64,000 nt of DNA from the NCBI GenBank assembly GCA_001466705.2, contig LATX02000123.1, positions 682,001 through 746,000 of the forward strand, given 5' to 3'. Positions 45,258-56,900 of the stretch are shown piece by piece. This stretch comes from Moniliophthora roreri. Its lineage: Eukaryota; Basidiomycota; Agaricomycetes; Agaricales; Marasmiaceae. A program made the translations under genes and the position numbers. The stretch's first letter is position 1. Each line of letters begins with the position of its first letter. Under the pieces are notes generated by a model. The model saw only the letters and a program-made list of their open reading frames with translations. It did no database searches and was not told the DNA's origin.

Positions 45258-46026
45258 ATGTCGTCCGGCTCCGCCAGCGGTCGCGCCCCTAAAAGACTCA
45301 AATTGACCTCTGCAAATGGGTCCGTGCAGGCAGTGCCAGTATCAGCTCAGCAATCTGCATCGACATCGGCACCGACATCAGCACCTCAAACAACGATCCT
45401 CACAGAAAAATCGACAAGATCGGCCGGGTCAAAGCCGAAACGTATCAAGAAACTGGTTGCACCACGACCATTTCCAACAGTGGCAACGGCAGATTCAGCG
45501 ACAGGACCTCGATCAGCTCATAAGGAAGGGAAGAACTACATCTGTTTGACGCGTAAGACGTCTTTGGGCGCGTACATGCAGCGGTGTAAGACTTTAATTC
45601 TAAAGGATGGGTGAATACCTTCACGATTTTCAATGGCTTCGTATACGGACTGAAGAACACATCAGATTCAGGACATTACATCTGAGTGCCATGGGCGCAG
45701 CGATACCCCTACTGATGCATCTTGCATGCGCACTACCTCCAATCCTGCCGTACGCACCCAAAGATATCAGCACAGAAATTTTGACTGGTACGACCGAGGT
45801 CATGGACGAGATCACACCGGAGGCTGAAGATGAAGACATATCGTATCAAACACGGGCCAAATCAACTCTTAGAGTGACAATGAAGATTTATGGGGGCAAT
45901 CAGGTAGCCGCAGACGCCAGAGGCGAGTTGAAGCAGGGGAAGAAGAGGAAACGTCAGATATCCCCTGAAGGAGACGAGATGGTCGTTTTGGAAGAGCCAG
46001 AACAGGTGGAGATGGAAATGTTATGA
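45258..46026 (+). CDS. POP7: RNase P/MRP subunit Rpp20 (Pop7), Alba-type
   Basis: Protein subunit of nuclear RNase P and RNase MRP, involved in tRNA 5' and rRNA processing. Exons 45258..45610 and 45672..46026, 235 aa. An N-terminal disordered Ser/Ala/Lys-rich region (about 1-90) precedes an Alba fold: NYICLTRKTSLGAYMQRCKT, LHLSAMGAAIPLLMHLACAL, ISTEILTGTTEVMDEITPEA and QTRAKSTLRVTMKI. These align in order with human POP7 (IYVNMKTDF..., GLGLAINRAI..., TSTVELVDELEPE, RNNSAIHIRVF). The basic/acidic tail includes KQGKKRKRQ. The 61-nt intron starts GTGAAT. Assignment is from memory of the family, not a search. Confidence 0.82.
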
Positions 46027-46551
46027 ATGCTTTGCTCTGTTTGCTTTCTTTCTTGACAGGGCCAACGACCCGATGCTATTTTCACAGATTGAGTTCGCAC
46101 CGGCAGTATCGTTCAATGAAAAGTGCCCAAGCTCATTTTTTTCTGCGGCTGTTATGCAATTGGTACCCTAGGCGTAGCAGAGCCTGTGATGATAACCCTG
46201 CTGATAGATCTCACTATCGATGCGGCCCCAGTAAAAATACCAGTGTATCCAGCAGACATTGTGTCTGTGCGTAGCTGTCAGGACCTTAAGTGACGTGAAC
46301 CTACATCAATGGAGACATAAAACGGAGAACAGCTTGGACAGTCAACTCAAGGAAGTTCGACCGTGTCCGACCAGAGCAAGACAACGAGGAATCATGGAAG
46401 ATTGAGGCGAACATGAGATATGCGACAGGCCATAAGCTCAGTTTTGAGTACAACTTCCACTGTCAAGGCATTGCAATCGCTTTATACACAGTTTAGAATA
46501 TATTGTACATCAAGGCAGCGCATTTAAAAACTTGGGAATACGTCAAGGCTC
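46027..46551. other. Intergenic region
   Basis: 3' flanks of Rpp20 and of SSP copy 5 (convergent). No gene is seen. Confidence 0.45.
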
Positions 46552-47144
46552 TCAGTCCTCACTATTGAGTGAATCAGCTACCGACCTCTCAAAACTAAAG
46601 AAGGCATACTCACAAGCAATCACCGCAAGCATCGCCGTTACCAATGCAAACCCTGGCATCAGAATTGACATTGATAACACCGTTGACGGTGTTGGTGCTC
46701 CCAGAAGCGCAGCCGTTAACTATCGTCCTTGCAGCATTCTGGACATCATCCTGGGACAAAGTGTCGACAGTAACGTAGACACAGCCTAGAAAAGACATTC
46801 ATGTCAGCCGTAGGGTCTCTTAGGTATCATTAGGTCCACTCACAGTTTCCGGGGTGGCAAATGGGATTGTAGGCCGTGCTTACGCCAAACGTGCAAGTAT
46901 TCCCGTAGTTTAGGTTTGACCATTGGCTGTTGACCAAGTCCCGGCAGTCACTGAGGCTAGAGGACGATGTCGTTGACTATGTCGTTGACTAGGTTTTTGG
47001 GGGATGTATAGTAGAGGAGACGTACGTGGCATCACCAGTAGTACCACAAGTAGGGCTATCCTGCCTAGTTACGAGGGCAGCGTACGCAGAGCTGGCGCTG
47101 ACGGCCGCAACGATGGTGGAAAAGAACAAGTTGTTGAATTGCAT
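46552..47144 (-). CDS. Small secreted 10-cysteine protein, SSP copy 5 (inverted, distant)
   Basis: Minus-strand exons 47144..47026, 46956..46844, 46785..46614 and 46561..46552, 137 aa. It is very close to copy 1: same signal peptide style (MQFNNLFFSTIVAAVSASSA), ten Cys and final exon. Differences include LVTRQD for LVPRQD, YGNTC for YENTC and CASGST for CASEST. Intron 1 contains a local doubling of GTCAACGACATAGTCAACGA compared with copy 1. It lies about 20 kb from the main array and in opposite orientation, with homologous flanking DNA on its promoter side, so it moved as a segment rather than as cDNA. Confidence 0.9.
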
Positions 47145-47223
47145 CGTTAGGTTGAGAGAGAGAATTGAGTACGAGAGATGAGAGTAGTGGTTGGGTGCAG
47201 AGCCAGGTGCCTTTCTGCCTGCC

Positions 47224-47229
47224 TTTATA
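47224..47229 (-). promoter_or_regulatory. TATA box of SSP copy 5
   Basis: TATAAA on minus, 80 nt before the ATG, preceded by the conserved SSP promoter block (about 47230-47300). Confidence 0.7.
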
Positions 47230-47720
47230 CATTGACGAAGAGGTGGTCCATGAACTAACAGCCAGAAATGGATGTCGAACAGGCGCTGTGGAGTTATGAA
47301 ACATCAGAGTGCGAAGCTGATATATTAGAACATGTTACGGAAAAACTTGGCAGAGGGTGAGTACTGCTTATTGTGCTCCAAGTTTGTTCAAAGACTATAG
47401 GAGCCCGGGCAAGGGTCGATGGTTGTATTGAGCATTGCACTGAACTTGGGATGCACCCACCTCATGACCTCGTGCGGGTGATCTCGTCTGAGATCTAAAA
47501 CAGCCAACGGCAGTCAGACCTCGATGGGGAGAGATGAGAATCGCACCCACCGTAAGTTTGTACTGAGCCTTGGAACCTCTTGCAACTCATCATAGAAAAC
47601 GTCATAAAATCAGGGATATTCGCAGGAGCAGCAAAGCATTTGTCGCCAGCTGTCTTCCGTTTTGTCTAGTTTGTGTCCAGTGCACCCTGTTCGCCGCCCC
47701 ACGACCGGGACACGTGAGCG

Positions 47721-49403
47721 TAGCATAAATTGGTTGCCTTGTCTCTTCCGTCATGAACCCATGCCTTCTCTTTGATGGTCCGGGGACGCTTGGCTGAACT
47801 GCATCGCATGCTAAACTTCAATTCTCGGGTTTCTCGTTGGTAGAGTTGAACTCGGGGTGTACCCGCTTATAGTCGTGATATTCATCAGAGGAGACGAATT
47901 TGAGTTGTGGAGTGTTGTACGTAGTAGCAAGCTAGTCTCTTCCTAGAGAAGTTGTTGGTGAGCGCTGTGTTTCAGAAACTGGAAGGAAATGTCTCTCACA
48001 CTTTACAAGTTCTTTTTATCCGAGAGATGAAGATTCCCCATACGATACCACTGAATTGCTCGTTGATACTGTGTAGAAACCAAGTTCGGAGGCGAAGTCA
48101 AACATGTACAAACGTTCGAAGCTTCCGGGCGCTAGTCAACTGAACGCATCACCGTCCATATTCTTTCTTTCGTTTCCTAATCGTATACGAAATCAATGGA
48201 TCCTCGGTACGGAGCGTCTGCAATGAACAAACTTCACTTGGAAGCACTCGGAAGCACCCGATTCAATATTTTTTGCAGCGATCAACTCCGAATTAACTCG
48301 GTGAAGGAAATGTTGGTTTATGCGGCGCGGCGGGGGTAAGAAGGTTTAGTTTACGCACAACAGGCGAAATGGACGAACAGTAGGATCCGAGGGGCGGATG
48401 AAACAACTCTAAATGGTCCCTTATCCTACGCAGACAATGCCAGACATACATCCCCATCTTGATTCTTGATCATAGCATCTGTCTTCCGTGTCAAAACTCC
48501 AGCTCGTCTAGAAGATCACAACGTCTTGCAATACAACTAACATCGCGTCTACCCTGATTCTAGATTTCATATCGCCCTACCACCTTAGAAGCTCCTATGG
48601 TCAAAGTGATGTGACATGTACCTCATTGTACTTTAACGTGCGCTCCCGGCTTCATATTTCAGATGCACGGTGCTTACAACCCGCAATGGTAGAACTATAC
48701 ACATCTACAGCCCGCAAGCATTCTGAAAAACTCCTTATAGTTATACATTCGAATGCGAACCAGGCAGGTCTTAGAACGTTCATGAATTTGCATGGAAGTA
48801 AAGAACCCCTCGGAGTAGCAGACCAAACCCTGGAAGTGCACACAGTAGTTCCCAGGTGCGCGTTTGCGGTTTCCTTTTGGCATCGTATCCATCTCAACGT
48901 CTCACAGGTCCCATTTGTGTACCACCCTAAACAATCATCGGTTTTCAATGTGTCCAACTATCAAGTCATGAAGAAATGTACTCTACTCTTCCTTTCCATG
49001 TTCATCCCAATGACCCTACAGGAACGTCGACACGTCATGTCGCTGCCGGAATGCCCTTCTGCTGTGTAAATGGGATCAAGTCGTCGGTATATCAACGCTA
49101 GGTGTCCGATCAGGCGTTTCTCTCACTCTCTGACAAGGTGCTTATCACGCGCTTCTCCTCGAACAAAGTATGGACGTACACCTGTCACCCTAATTGTTCG
49201 GATTCAGACGAGCAACCCATGTGGTCCACCGTATCTGTAATGGCGCCATACTCTGTGCGGCCGTCCGTATACGCATACGGCGTCATCCCTACTCCAAGGT
49301 CGCTATTCGGCGTGGACTGACAGCTTGCTTGTGTCACCCACCAGTGACGGCAGGGCTACCTCTTAAATGGTGTACAGCAAAATGTGCTTTTGCTCGAACT
49401 ACG
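47721..49403. other. Intergenic region
   Basis: Low coding signal. Frames at 48.6-49.1 kb lack splice or domain support. Nothing is recognised. Confidence 0.45.
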
Positions 49404-51828
49404 ATGTCTGACAGCCATGTGCTCGTTGAAACTGGGCGCAAGGGATTACTGCCCACCCGATTCAGGAAAGAGCAGAGTCACGTACCTCTACAACCGTCGG
49501 TGCTGCTGTCGTCATCGAGAATTACAAATCGCTCCTGCTCTACGCTTCGTCTTATAGCGGCCTTCTTTGGGGGAGTACTAGTCTGTATATGGACTCAGTA
49601 CACATTATGCGGACAGTTCTGCGTACCTTCTTCCAAGTTCAATAATAAGCAGAACCTGGATCTGGGAAATGCCGTCGTCTTTGCCTCTCCGCAGGCAGGT
49701 TCAACGGAAGTACACAGTTTCCCTCCAGCTTCACCCACAAATGTGTTCCCATCTCTCTTCCCAAGTGATGTGGGATATGCCGGTGGTACCCCTACTGGTG
49801 CAGAGGCGGCTATCATTGCTACTGCACCTGCATATCCACTCCATACCGGAGCAGCACAGTTGGTCCCACCTGCGTCATTAGGTAGACATGGTCACAAGCA
49901 CGACAAATTTGATCTATTCCGGTCTTGGGGAACCCTTTCACCATGGTACAGTGTTGGAGACGGGGCTTTCGGTATTAAATCGGGCCCAGAGACGCCGGCT
50001 ACTTGTAGGGTTACGGGCCTGCATTTCCTGCATAGACACGGGGCGAGATATCCGTCTTCATGGCGTACGTGACATTTTATCAGCATCCGAATTTAGGCTG
50101 ACTGAGTTCTTCAGCTGAATATGGTGCACCTGCCAACCTTGCTTCCCGTTTGCACAACGTAACAGACCAGTGGACTACCAAGGGTGAAATGGAATTCATG
50201 AATGATTGGTAGGCAATGCTGTCGAATCCCTCCGTCTTTTTGAAACTGAAACCACAATTCCAGGACCTACAAACTTGGGGAAGAATGTGTGTTCGAATTC
50301 GCTTTATAGGACCTAAAACTTATTCGGCTCTGATCCGCAGTGCTTACGACCTTTGGGAGGCAGCAGTTATGTATGTCAAACAGTGATATTCCTTATTCTA
50401 TGCCTAACCTCGTTAGATGATCTCGGAATATCTATGAGACTCAAATATGGCTTCCTTCTCAAGAACTTTACTGAAAGCAACACTATTCCCGTGTTTAGAA
50501 CAGAATCTCAGTACGTTACCATCCTCTCGGTTGGGCGCTCAAAACCTCATTCCTTCACAGAGATCGTATGCTTCACTCAGCACTTAATTTTGCCCTCGGT
50601 TTCTTCGGCTACCCAATTGAGGGCCAATATCAACAGAGCATAACGATTGAAGCTAAAGACGTGCGTGCCCATGTCATTCGATGTTTTCCTGCCTAACCCT
50701 GTCTTCCAGTTCAATAACACGCTGGCCCCTTACACGACGTATGTTCGACCTAGCAACCTAGTGCTTCACTAACTGCTTCATCAGTTGCCCCAATTTTAAT
50801 CGTGCTGCTGGCCGAGGACAATGGTATGTTTCTCGGTGGGCAGACAAGTACCTGGCTTCTGCACGCAAACGCCTGCAGAAGAAAATCAGAGGTTTCAAGT
50901 TGAAGATTGAGGATGTATACGCCATGCAGCAGCTGTGTGCATACGAAGTGCGTGTCTGCAGTCCTCCGATGCTTCTCAACCTCATGGGTGCCAGACTGTT
51001 GCTGTTGGGTATTCCAAATTCTGCGAGTTGTTCACAGAAGATGAGTGGAAAGGTTTTGACTATGCGTATGCTGGTCTGCTGCTACCTGACGTACCTTCGC
51101 TGACGCAACTTATTACAGCCTCGATCTGTCATTCTGGTATAGCTCAGCATTTGGTTCGCCTGTTTCGCGTGCTCAAGGAGCTGGATGGATCCAAGAGATG
51201 CTTCACCGTCTGGAGAACAGACCTGTTACCAGAGAAAGCAACAAGTTTTCGATGAACTTCACGCTCGATGGTGATCCCCGGACATTCCCTGTTGACCAAA
51301 GTTTGTATGTGGATGCTACGCACGATGCCGTGATGTTGAACAGTAAGTGCTCCTGCTTTCGTTCGCACATTATCACATGGTGTTCCAGTTGTTACTGCAC
51401 TTAACTTGACGAGCTTTGCGGAGGATGGACCTCTTCCCTATGATCACATCCCGAAGAACAGAAAATTCAGAGTCTCTCAGTTGGCTCCATTCGCGACGAA
51501 TTACCAGTTCCAACGTACGTATTCTCTCTCAAAAACTCGCGCCTTGTGCTGACCCCTTCGTTGGATAGTTCTTTCATGCACCTCTCGCGACGGCCCACAA
51601 ATCCGAATTATCATCAATGATGGCGTTGCACCTCTCACTGGTATTGAAGGATGTCCAAAGGACAAGGATGGAATGTGTCCTGTCGATACATTCATCAAGG
51701 CGCAGAAGAAGATGTTGGACAAAGTTGATTGGGATTGGACTTGCTATGGTAATTGGACGGATAAGATTGGTCAAGGGCCTGAGTGGGAAACGGTTACGGG
51801 CGATCCACCCAAGAAAGATTACAGTTAA
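49404..51828 (+). CDS. Histidine acid phosphatase (phytase-like), membrane-anchored
   Basis: Branch-2 histidine acid phosphatase, releasing phosphate from esters such as phytate. The start MSDSHVLVET (49404) gives an N-terminal basic region and one membrane helix (about residues 47-68, LRLIAAFFGGVLVCIWT), so a type II anchor rather than a cleaved signal is likely. Catalytic LHFLHRHGARYPSSW lies near residue 211, at the end of exon 1 (49404..50064). The proton donor motif is ATHDAVML. In between are LTTFGRQQLYDLGISMRLKY, VFRTESQ and DRMLHSALNFALGFFG. About ten short introns split the rest. The end is GDPPKKDYS, stop 51826-51828. Plentiful N-glycosylation sites agree with an extracytoplasmic catalytic domain. 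Some internal exon ends are approximate. Confidence 0.85.
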
Positions 51829-52179
51829 TGCCGTAGAACCCGGTGTATTCTCGATAACAAATATCCGATCATGAGCAACAGAAGTGACTGAAGACACCCC
51901 GGCTCATTCTCATAGACGAAGAATGGTTTGATCTATTCCAGTTTGCGAATAGAATTTTCTGTGCTCATGCGCTGAAAGAAAGCGAACTGCCGGCAATTTT
52001 GTGTGGCAGTGCACCTACTATGTCAGCCGTTTTACGAGCTCTCCACATGTTTACGCAATCCCTCGGCATCACAAAATTGTTTCCACTTCCGCCCCACACC
52101 CACAACTTGACTCTCAACCATTACCATCTATCTTCTGTATCGCAGTTTAAACTCAACCAGAAGAAAACAACGTCTCGCG
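51829..52179. other. Intergenic region
   Basis: Promoter of the 471-aa gene and 3' flank of the phosphatase. No gene is seen. Confidence 0.5.
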
Positions 52180-53595
52180 ATGCAATTGGCGTCGCATGGT
52201 GCGCGGGGTATAGCCCGCGTGCCTAATGTGAAGGCTGGCGGCCATGCTGCTAGGTCCATTCACATACCTACCTACGCGCGGGTAGTCCCAGCAGACATTG
52301 CAAATCCTTCGGCAGCCAAACGAATCGTTTCTCAAACACGAACTTTGTTATCCCGCTTCATCGGACACCTCATTACACCGGGAATTGGTCAGGCTTCCCA
52401 TGCCGCTTCACCCCTTGTTCAGGCTGTTCGTGGAGCAGCTCCAGGACGTATGAGCACCATCCAACAGAGGATGTCTCTTCCTGTTCGTAATGCCCTGTCC
52501 CGACCAATCCAACCTCTTTATTTCCCACATGCACCAACTTTCGCATCTCGATCGGTAGCCCAGGTCGGCCTCGGAACCGCCAGGAGCTTCCACTCAGGTC
52601 GCTCTGTCTTCCAAAACCTCGTGGAAAATGTTCCAATTGCCGGACGTGCGTTTTATGAAGCAGATTGGCAGGTGGATATGAAGACTCGTAGGGAGTCTAT
52701 GAGGAAGAGGGAGACTGTTAGTGCCGCTGAGAAGAAAAGTAAAGAGATGTTGAAGCCGAAGCTCACCGTATCTTCTCTTGGCTCGTCTCTGGAAACTAGC
52801 CAGGAGAATCAACCCTCTGTCCCCGAAATGGACAAGTACTTTGCAGCTCCAGTCATCCCCAACGTCACCACCTATCTCCTCATTCCGTTGGCACCCACAC
52901 CCACCAACAGAACGCCACTTGATCCTAATGGAAGCGGTCCTTCGCTACTCCCATACACTTCCCTAGCATCTATACACAATGGTCATGAATTGCATGCTTT
53001 GCGAGTATCTTCGTTGTTCTCGAGGCTAGATGCAGCCAACGTATGGGATAGGAACGTCATATGTTCCCCGTATGCAACCCATGCGGACCTCGAAGGCGTT
53101 TGCACCATTCTCAAAGTCGAGTTCATTGGGTGGACCGGTGCAGAAGTTAGGAGTGTCATTGGAGAGGCAGGCACTGGTTGGTGTGCTCTGGAAGAAGAAT
53201 TTACCAAGCCAGAAAGGGATGACGAGGACGCGTTTTCAGACACCTCGTCGATTTTGTCGGGGATTTCAGGAGAGATACCCGCAAGTGCTGTAGCCACGCC
53301 TCCGTGGTTGGAGGAGTCGTCATCCGCAACTGATAGTTTCGTGCTGCCTACGCTCGACTTTTCCTCATCGTTCCTCGGTGGGAATGTGCAGGAGTCGTCA
53401 CAGATTTCGAGGTCATCATCAACTACGGATCTTTTCTCCGAGGTCAACATGGAGTATGAGGATCCGTGGTCGGACGCTGCACTCTCTGAATCTGAATCGG
53501 AGATCTGGTCTGGCGGTAGCGGTAGACTTGGGTTTAGCTATGAGTTCTCAAGGAGATCCATAGAAGATGATGGGCCGAGAGAGGTGCTCTTTTAG
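52180..53595 (+). CDS. Uncharacterised 471-aa protein
   Basis: Single open frame without introns. The N-terminal ~150 residues are rich in Arg, Ser and Ala with few acidic residues (HAARSIHIPTYARVV; GTARSFHSGRSVFQNL), compatible with mitochondrial import, though no domain is recognised. A helical charged segment follows (FYEADWQVDMKTRRESMRKR). A possible globular core is ITTYLLIP-like: NVTTYLLIPLAPTPT, then HNGHELHALRVSSLFSRLD and CTILKVEFIGWTGAEVRSVI. The last ~130 residues are acidic and Ser-rich (WSDAALSESESEIWSGG). The length and codon-consistent frame make it a real gene. Function unknown. Confidence 0.75.
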   Translation: MQLASHGARGIARVPNVKAGGHAARSIHIPTYARVVPADIANPSAAKRIVSQTRTLLSRFIGHLITPGIGQASHAASPLVQAVRGAAPGRMSTIQQRMSLPVRNALSRPIQPLYFPHAPTFASRSVAQVGLGTARSFHSGRSVFQNLVENVPIAGRAFYEADWQVDMKTRRESMRKRETVSAAEKKSKEMLKPKLTVSSLGSSLETSQENQPSVPEMDKYFAAPVIPNVTTYLLIPLAPTPTNRTPLDPNGSGPSLLPYTSLASIHNGHELHALRVSSLFSRLDAANVWDRNVICSPYATHADLEGVCTILKVEFIGWTGAEVRSVIGEAGTGWCALEEEFTKPERDDEDAFSDTSSILSGISGEIPASAVATPPWLEESSSATDSFVLPTLDFSSSFLGGNVQESSQISRSSSTTDLFSEVNMEYEDPWSDAALSESESEIWSGGSGRLGFSYEFSRRSIEDDGPREVLF

Positions 53596-53919
53596 TTGTG
53601 AGGGTCTTTAGGTATACACGATCTGTCGATCAGGTTTTCCTTACTTTCCCTGTACTCGTTCTCGCTTGCGAGACCTTCACACTCTTTCTTTATATCTTCT
53701 TCCGGATTTTCTTAGCGCAGTGTAGCACTACATAAACGATATACGAACTGTTTGACAAAAACGCAATCGCCAAAGTAATACGTGTGAACTGGTCGCGTTC
53801 CAGAATCCACTGCCACTGATGCTGTCGCGCTCATTACACGTGATGCATCTTTTCTTGACCTCTACCTTCTTTTCTTTCACCCTTCGACTAGAGAATAGCT
53901 CGAATTTCACTTCAAGTGC
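53596..53919. other. Intergenic region
   Basis: Short spacer between two same-strand genes, with pyrimidine-rich runs before the next start. No gene is seen. Confidence 0.5.
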
Positions 53920-56900
53920 ATGGATGACGCCATTACCACGGATAGTGATGGATATTTGGAGACCGAGCTTGTTGCATCCGTTCTCGGCGTGAAAGGGCCC
54001 TTACGCTTTCGTCCACATGGATCTACCCAAAAGGCTCATGTTATTTTGCGACGCGTCGAATTGGATGAAGATGATTGCGAAGATGGAGAGCCGTCTCGAG
54101 TCGTCTACTTTGGTCTCTTTGCAAACAAGCGTATCCAACTCAACCCAGGGAAAGAAATACTTCTTACCGTTGGAGAGGGCCAATTCAAGGATCAACCCAT
54201 CCTATTGGAAGGAGACGTTCTCGATGCACAAAGCAGTCTTTATGAAGAAGATAGTACTACTCAAGTTGCTGAGGAAGAAACGCCAGCGAGTTCACCAATG
54301 CCTTCGTTTGCGCTGCCTCCAAAGATGAGAAAAGCGTGGTCGAGGAAATTGGAAGCAAGCCCAGCGCCTTGTGAGTGGTTCGCTCCAGTTCTATTCTAAA
54401 CAAATAATGTCATGCGTAATAGGTGAAAGTGATCCTGTTCGTCCGTCCATCAGTGTCCAAGCAACCGCTACATACGAATCCGTATCGGTTCAAACTGAGC
54501 CAAACCACTCGACATCATCTGTTCAAACCGACGCCATTCCTTCCCCCAATCCTTCGGATACTGTAACCAAAGTCAATACAAGTGTCGAATTATCCTCAAA
54601 GTGCAATTTTTCCTCTCACAGATCACCCCAATACGAATTGAGGGATGCGAATACCACGCCACTCGAGCAGTTTCCCAAGCTGAAGGTGAACACCCAAGTA
54701 GTTACTTCTTCACGGCCAGTGAGTGTCTATACGATAACAGCAGTCATTACTCCGTTTCGAAACATGGTATTAGGGAAGCGCAATGAGTCTTTCCTCCATG
54801 GACGTCGACGATTCTCCACCAGCTTCCGCACCCGGCTCACCCACATTTTCACCTACATCTGTCCCCGCCATGATCGAATCTCTCGAGAGTTTTCCATTGT
54901 CCACAACGAAGCCCAATGCGGATGTAGAGCCAGAGCCAGTCTTTAAGGATGAAAGGACGCTATCCCCTCTTTCAGAACTGGATGACATGCCAGCATTGAT
55001 CGTCCCTTCACCCTCTACGGATCACAAGTCAATACAAAATGGGTCGTCCATCAAACCTGATATAATAGCCGTCGAGAAACGGCCCATTGAAATAGGAAAG
55101 GGAGCGAAGAAACCCGATTCCAGCACTTTCATGTCTGCTGGCTTTGTGACAGAGTTTATGGGACTGTCGCATCGGAAGGATGATTCTCGATTGAAAGACA
55201 CGAAAGTATGTCGTCCGGATATTATCCGGGTAATGTTCTCATCTGTCACCTTTTTAGCTCTCATGGCCCGGCGATCGTCATACTTCCGATGTTTCCCAGA
55301 CCACAGATTTGACAGATGCTCATGGGCAGTTCTTGCCCACGCCCACCCGTTCCTCTTCACCAACACACTGTCCCGCGCCAAATGCAGTTGCATCAAGCAG
55401 TAAAATATCGCTCGACCAGCTTCAAGTTGAAGAGAGACAGACTAACCTATCGTGTCAGGCGGAAGAACGGCCTGTGAAACCTGATAAACAGCGCGATTCT
55501 TCCGTCGAGAAACCTGGAAACGGACCGCGCATACCCGCCGGCACCTATCACAATACTCTGGGGATTAGACCCTCGAGTCTCAAATCGAATCCGGTACCGA
55601 TCGTCCCCAGAAGTCTCTTGAATAAGAAGCCAGTGGTCATTGGGAGTACTTGGGGACCTACGAAACGGGCGAATATTACACCAGCATCGAGCACAACTTG
55701 TAGTCAGCCTTCATCTGCTGAAGGAGTTAATACCCGTCTCGCTTCACCCTCATCTTCGTCGCGACTGCAACCTATTAATCGTCCTCGGACTCCTCCCACT
55801 CAGCCAACGCTAAAGGAATCCCCTTCGTCTCCTCGAGAGCCAATATCGATTGCTCCGCTGCTGCCTTATTCACCCCCACCACCGAAGGCTTCTCAGCCCC
55901 TACCTCCACGAGAACCACCACCAGCTACGCCACCTCCGCCACCGTCGCAGCCACCACCGAGGAAATCTCCGACTCCTCCGCCCCCTCATGGGCCACCACC
56001 GGTAACGCCGCCGCCGCCGCCACCACCACCACCGGAGGCTCCAAAGGTCTCTAAGTGGAAGCGCTTAAACGGTGATGCCCTTCCCGGATTTGTCCCCGCC
56101 AAAGGTTTGTTGAAACTTGTGTTGATAACTTTCCCCTTGCTTAGTGGTACTATAGAAAAGCCAATACCCCTTTTTGAACAAATCCCCGAGATACCTACTG
56201 GATCCAAGCCCCCTCTTCCATGCACCTCGGAATCCTCAGCGTCTACGCAAAAACAGCCAAGTAAGTCTGATCTAGTTCTCATTAGTAGCCGACATTTGAA
56301 CCCACATAATTGCTAGCAGCTACTCGCGATACAAATACCAATACCCAGAAGCCTGATGAAAAGAAGCACCGGTTGTTGTGTTTGTAATGTCTATGCTCTT
56401 AGGTCTACCTCAACTGATGACGATTGCAGCCAGCTCCGACGAGAACGACACCATTTCTAACCGGAATAGTAATAATAAATCGCCGCCGCCGGTTTCCGAG
56501 GTGATGGCAAAAGCTTTGGCTTCTATTGCTGCTTCAAAAGATTCTGCAAAACTTGCTGCATCCTCCCTACCAAGTACCCTGAGCAACGGCGATACTCAGG
56601 GAACCTCGTCTTCTGGTACTCCCTCGACGTCACTAGGTATTTTTATTTGTGTTACTCGTAGTGTGGCTCTAATAGTTTTCAGTCACCATGACGAATACCT
56701 CTGCAAAAGCAAAGACTTCAGGTCATATTCAGCCCTTCTTCATCTGACCCTCAACCTGACACGACACGATTACTAGCGACCACTCACCACCCTCTACCAC
56801 CTAAACCAACAGCTACAACCTGCCTCGCGCGTGGCACAAAGCGAGATGTGAACGCATTGGACCCTGTTGAACCCTTGCGTGATAAGAGACGGAAAACACG

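Larger units (their letters stand above)
46552..47720 (-). repeat. Inverted SSP repeat unit 5
   Basis: Homology to unit 1 continues well beyond the gene on its promoter side: GATCTCGTCTGA then GATC near 47480 and CACCCACCGTAAG near 47547 match unit 1 in reverse near 17000 and 16935. The far limit near 47.7 kb is approximate. Confidence 0.6.

Noticed and set aside
48611..49069. 152-aa plus-strand frame in the 47.7-49.4 kb gap
   Set aside because: No domain, signal, splice or promoter support; overlapping frames exist on the other strand.
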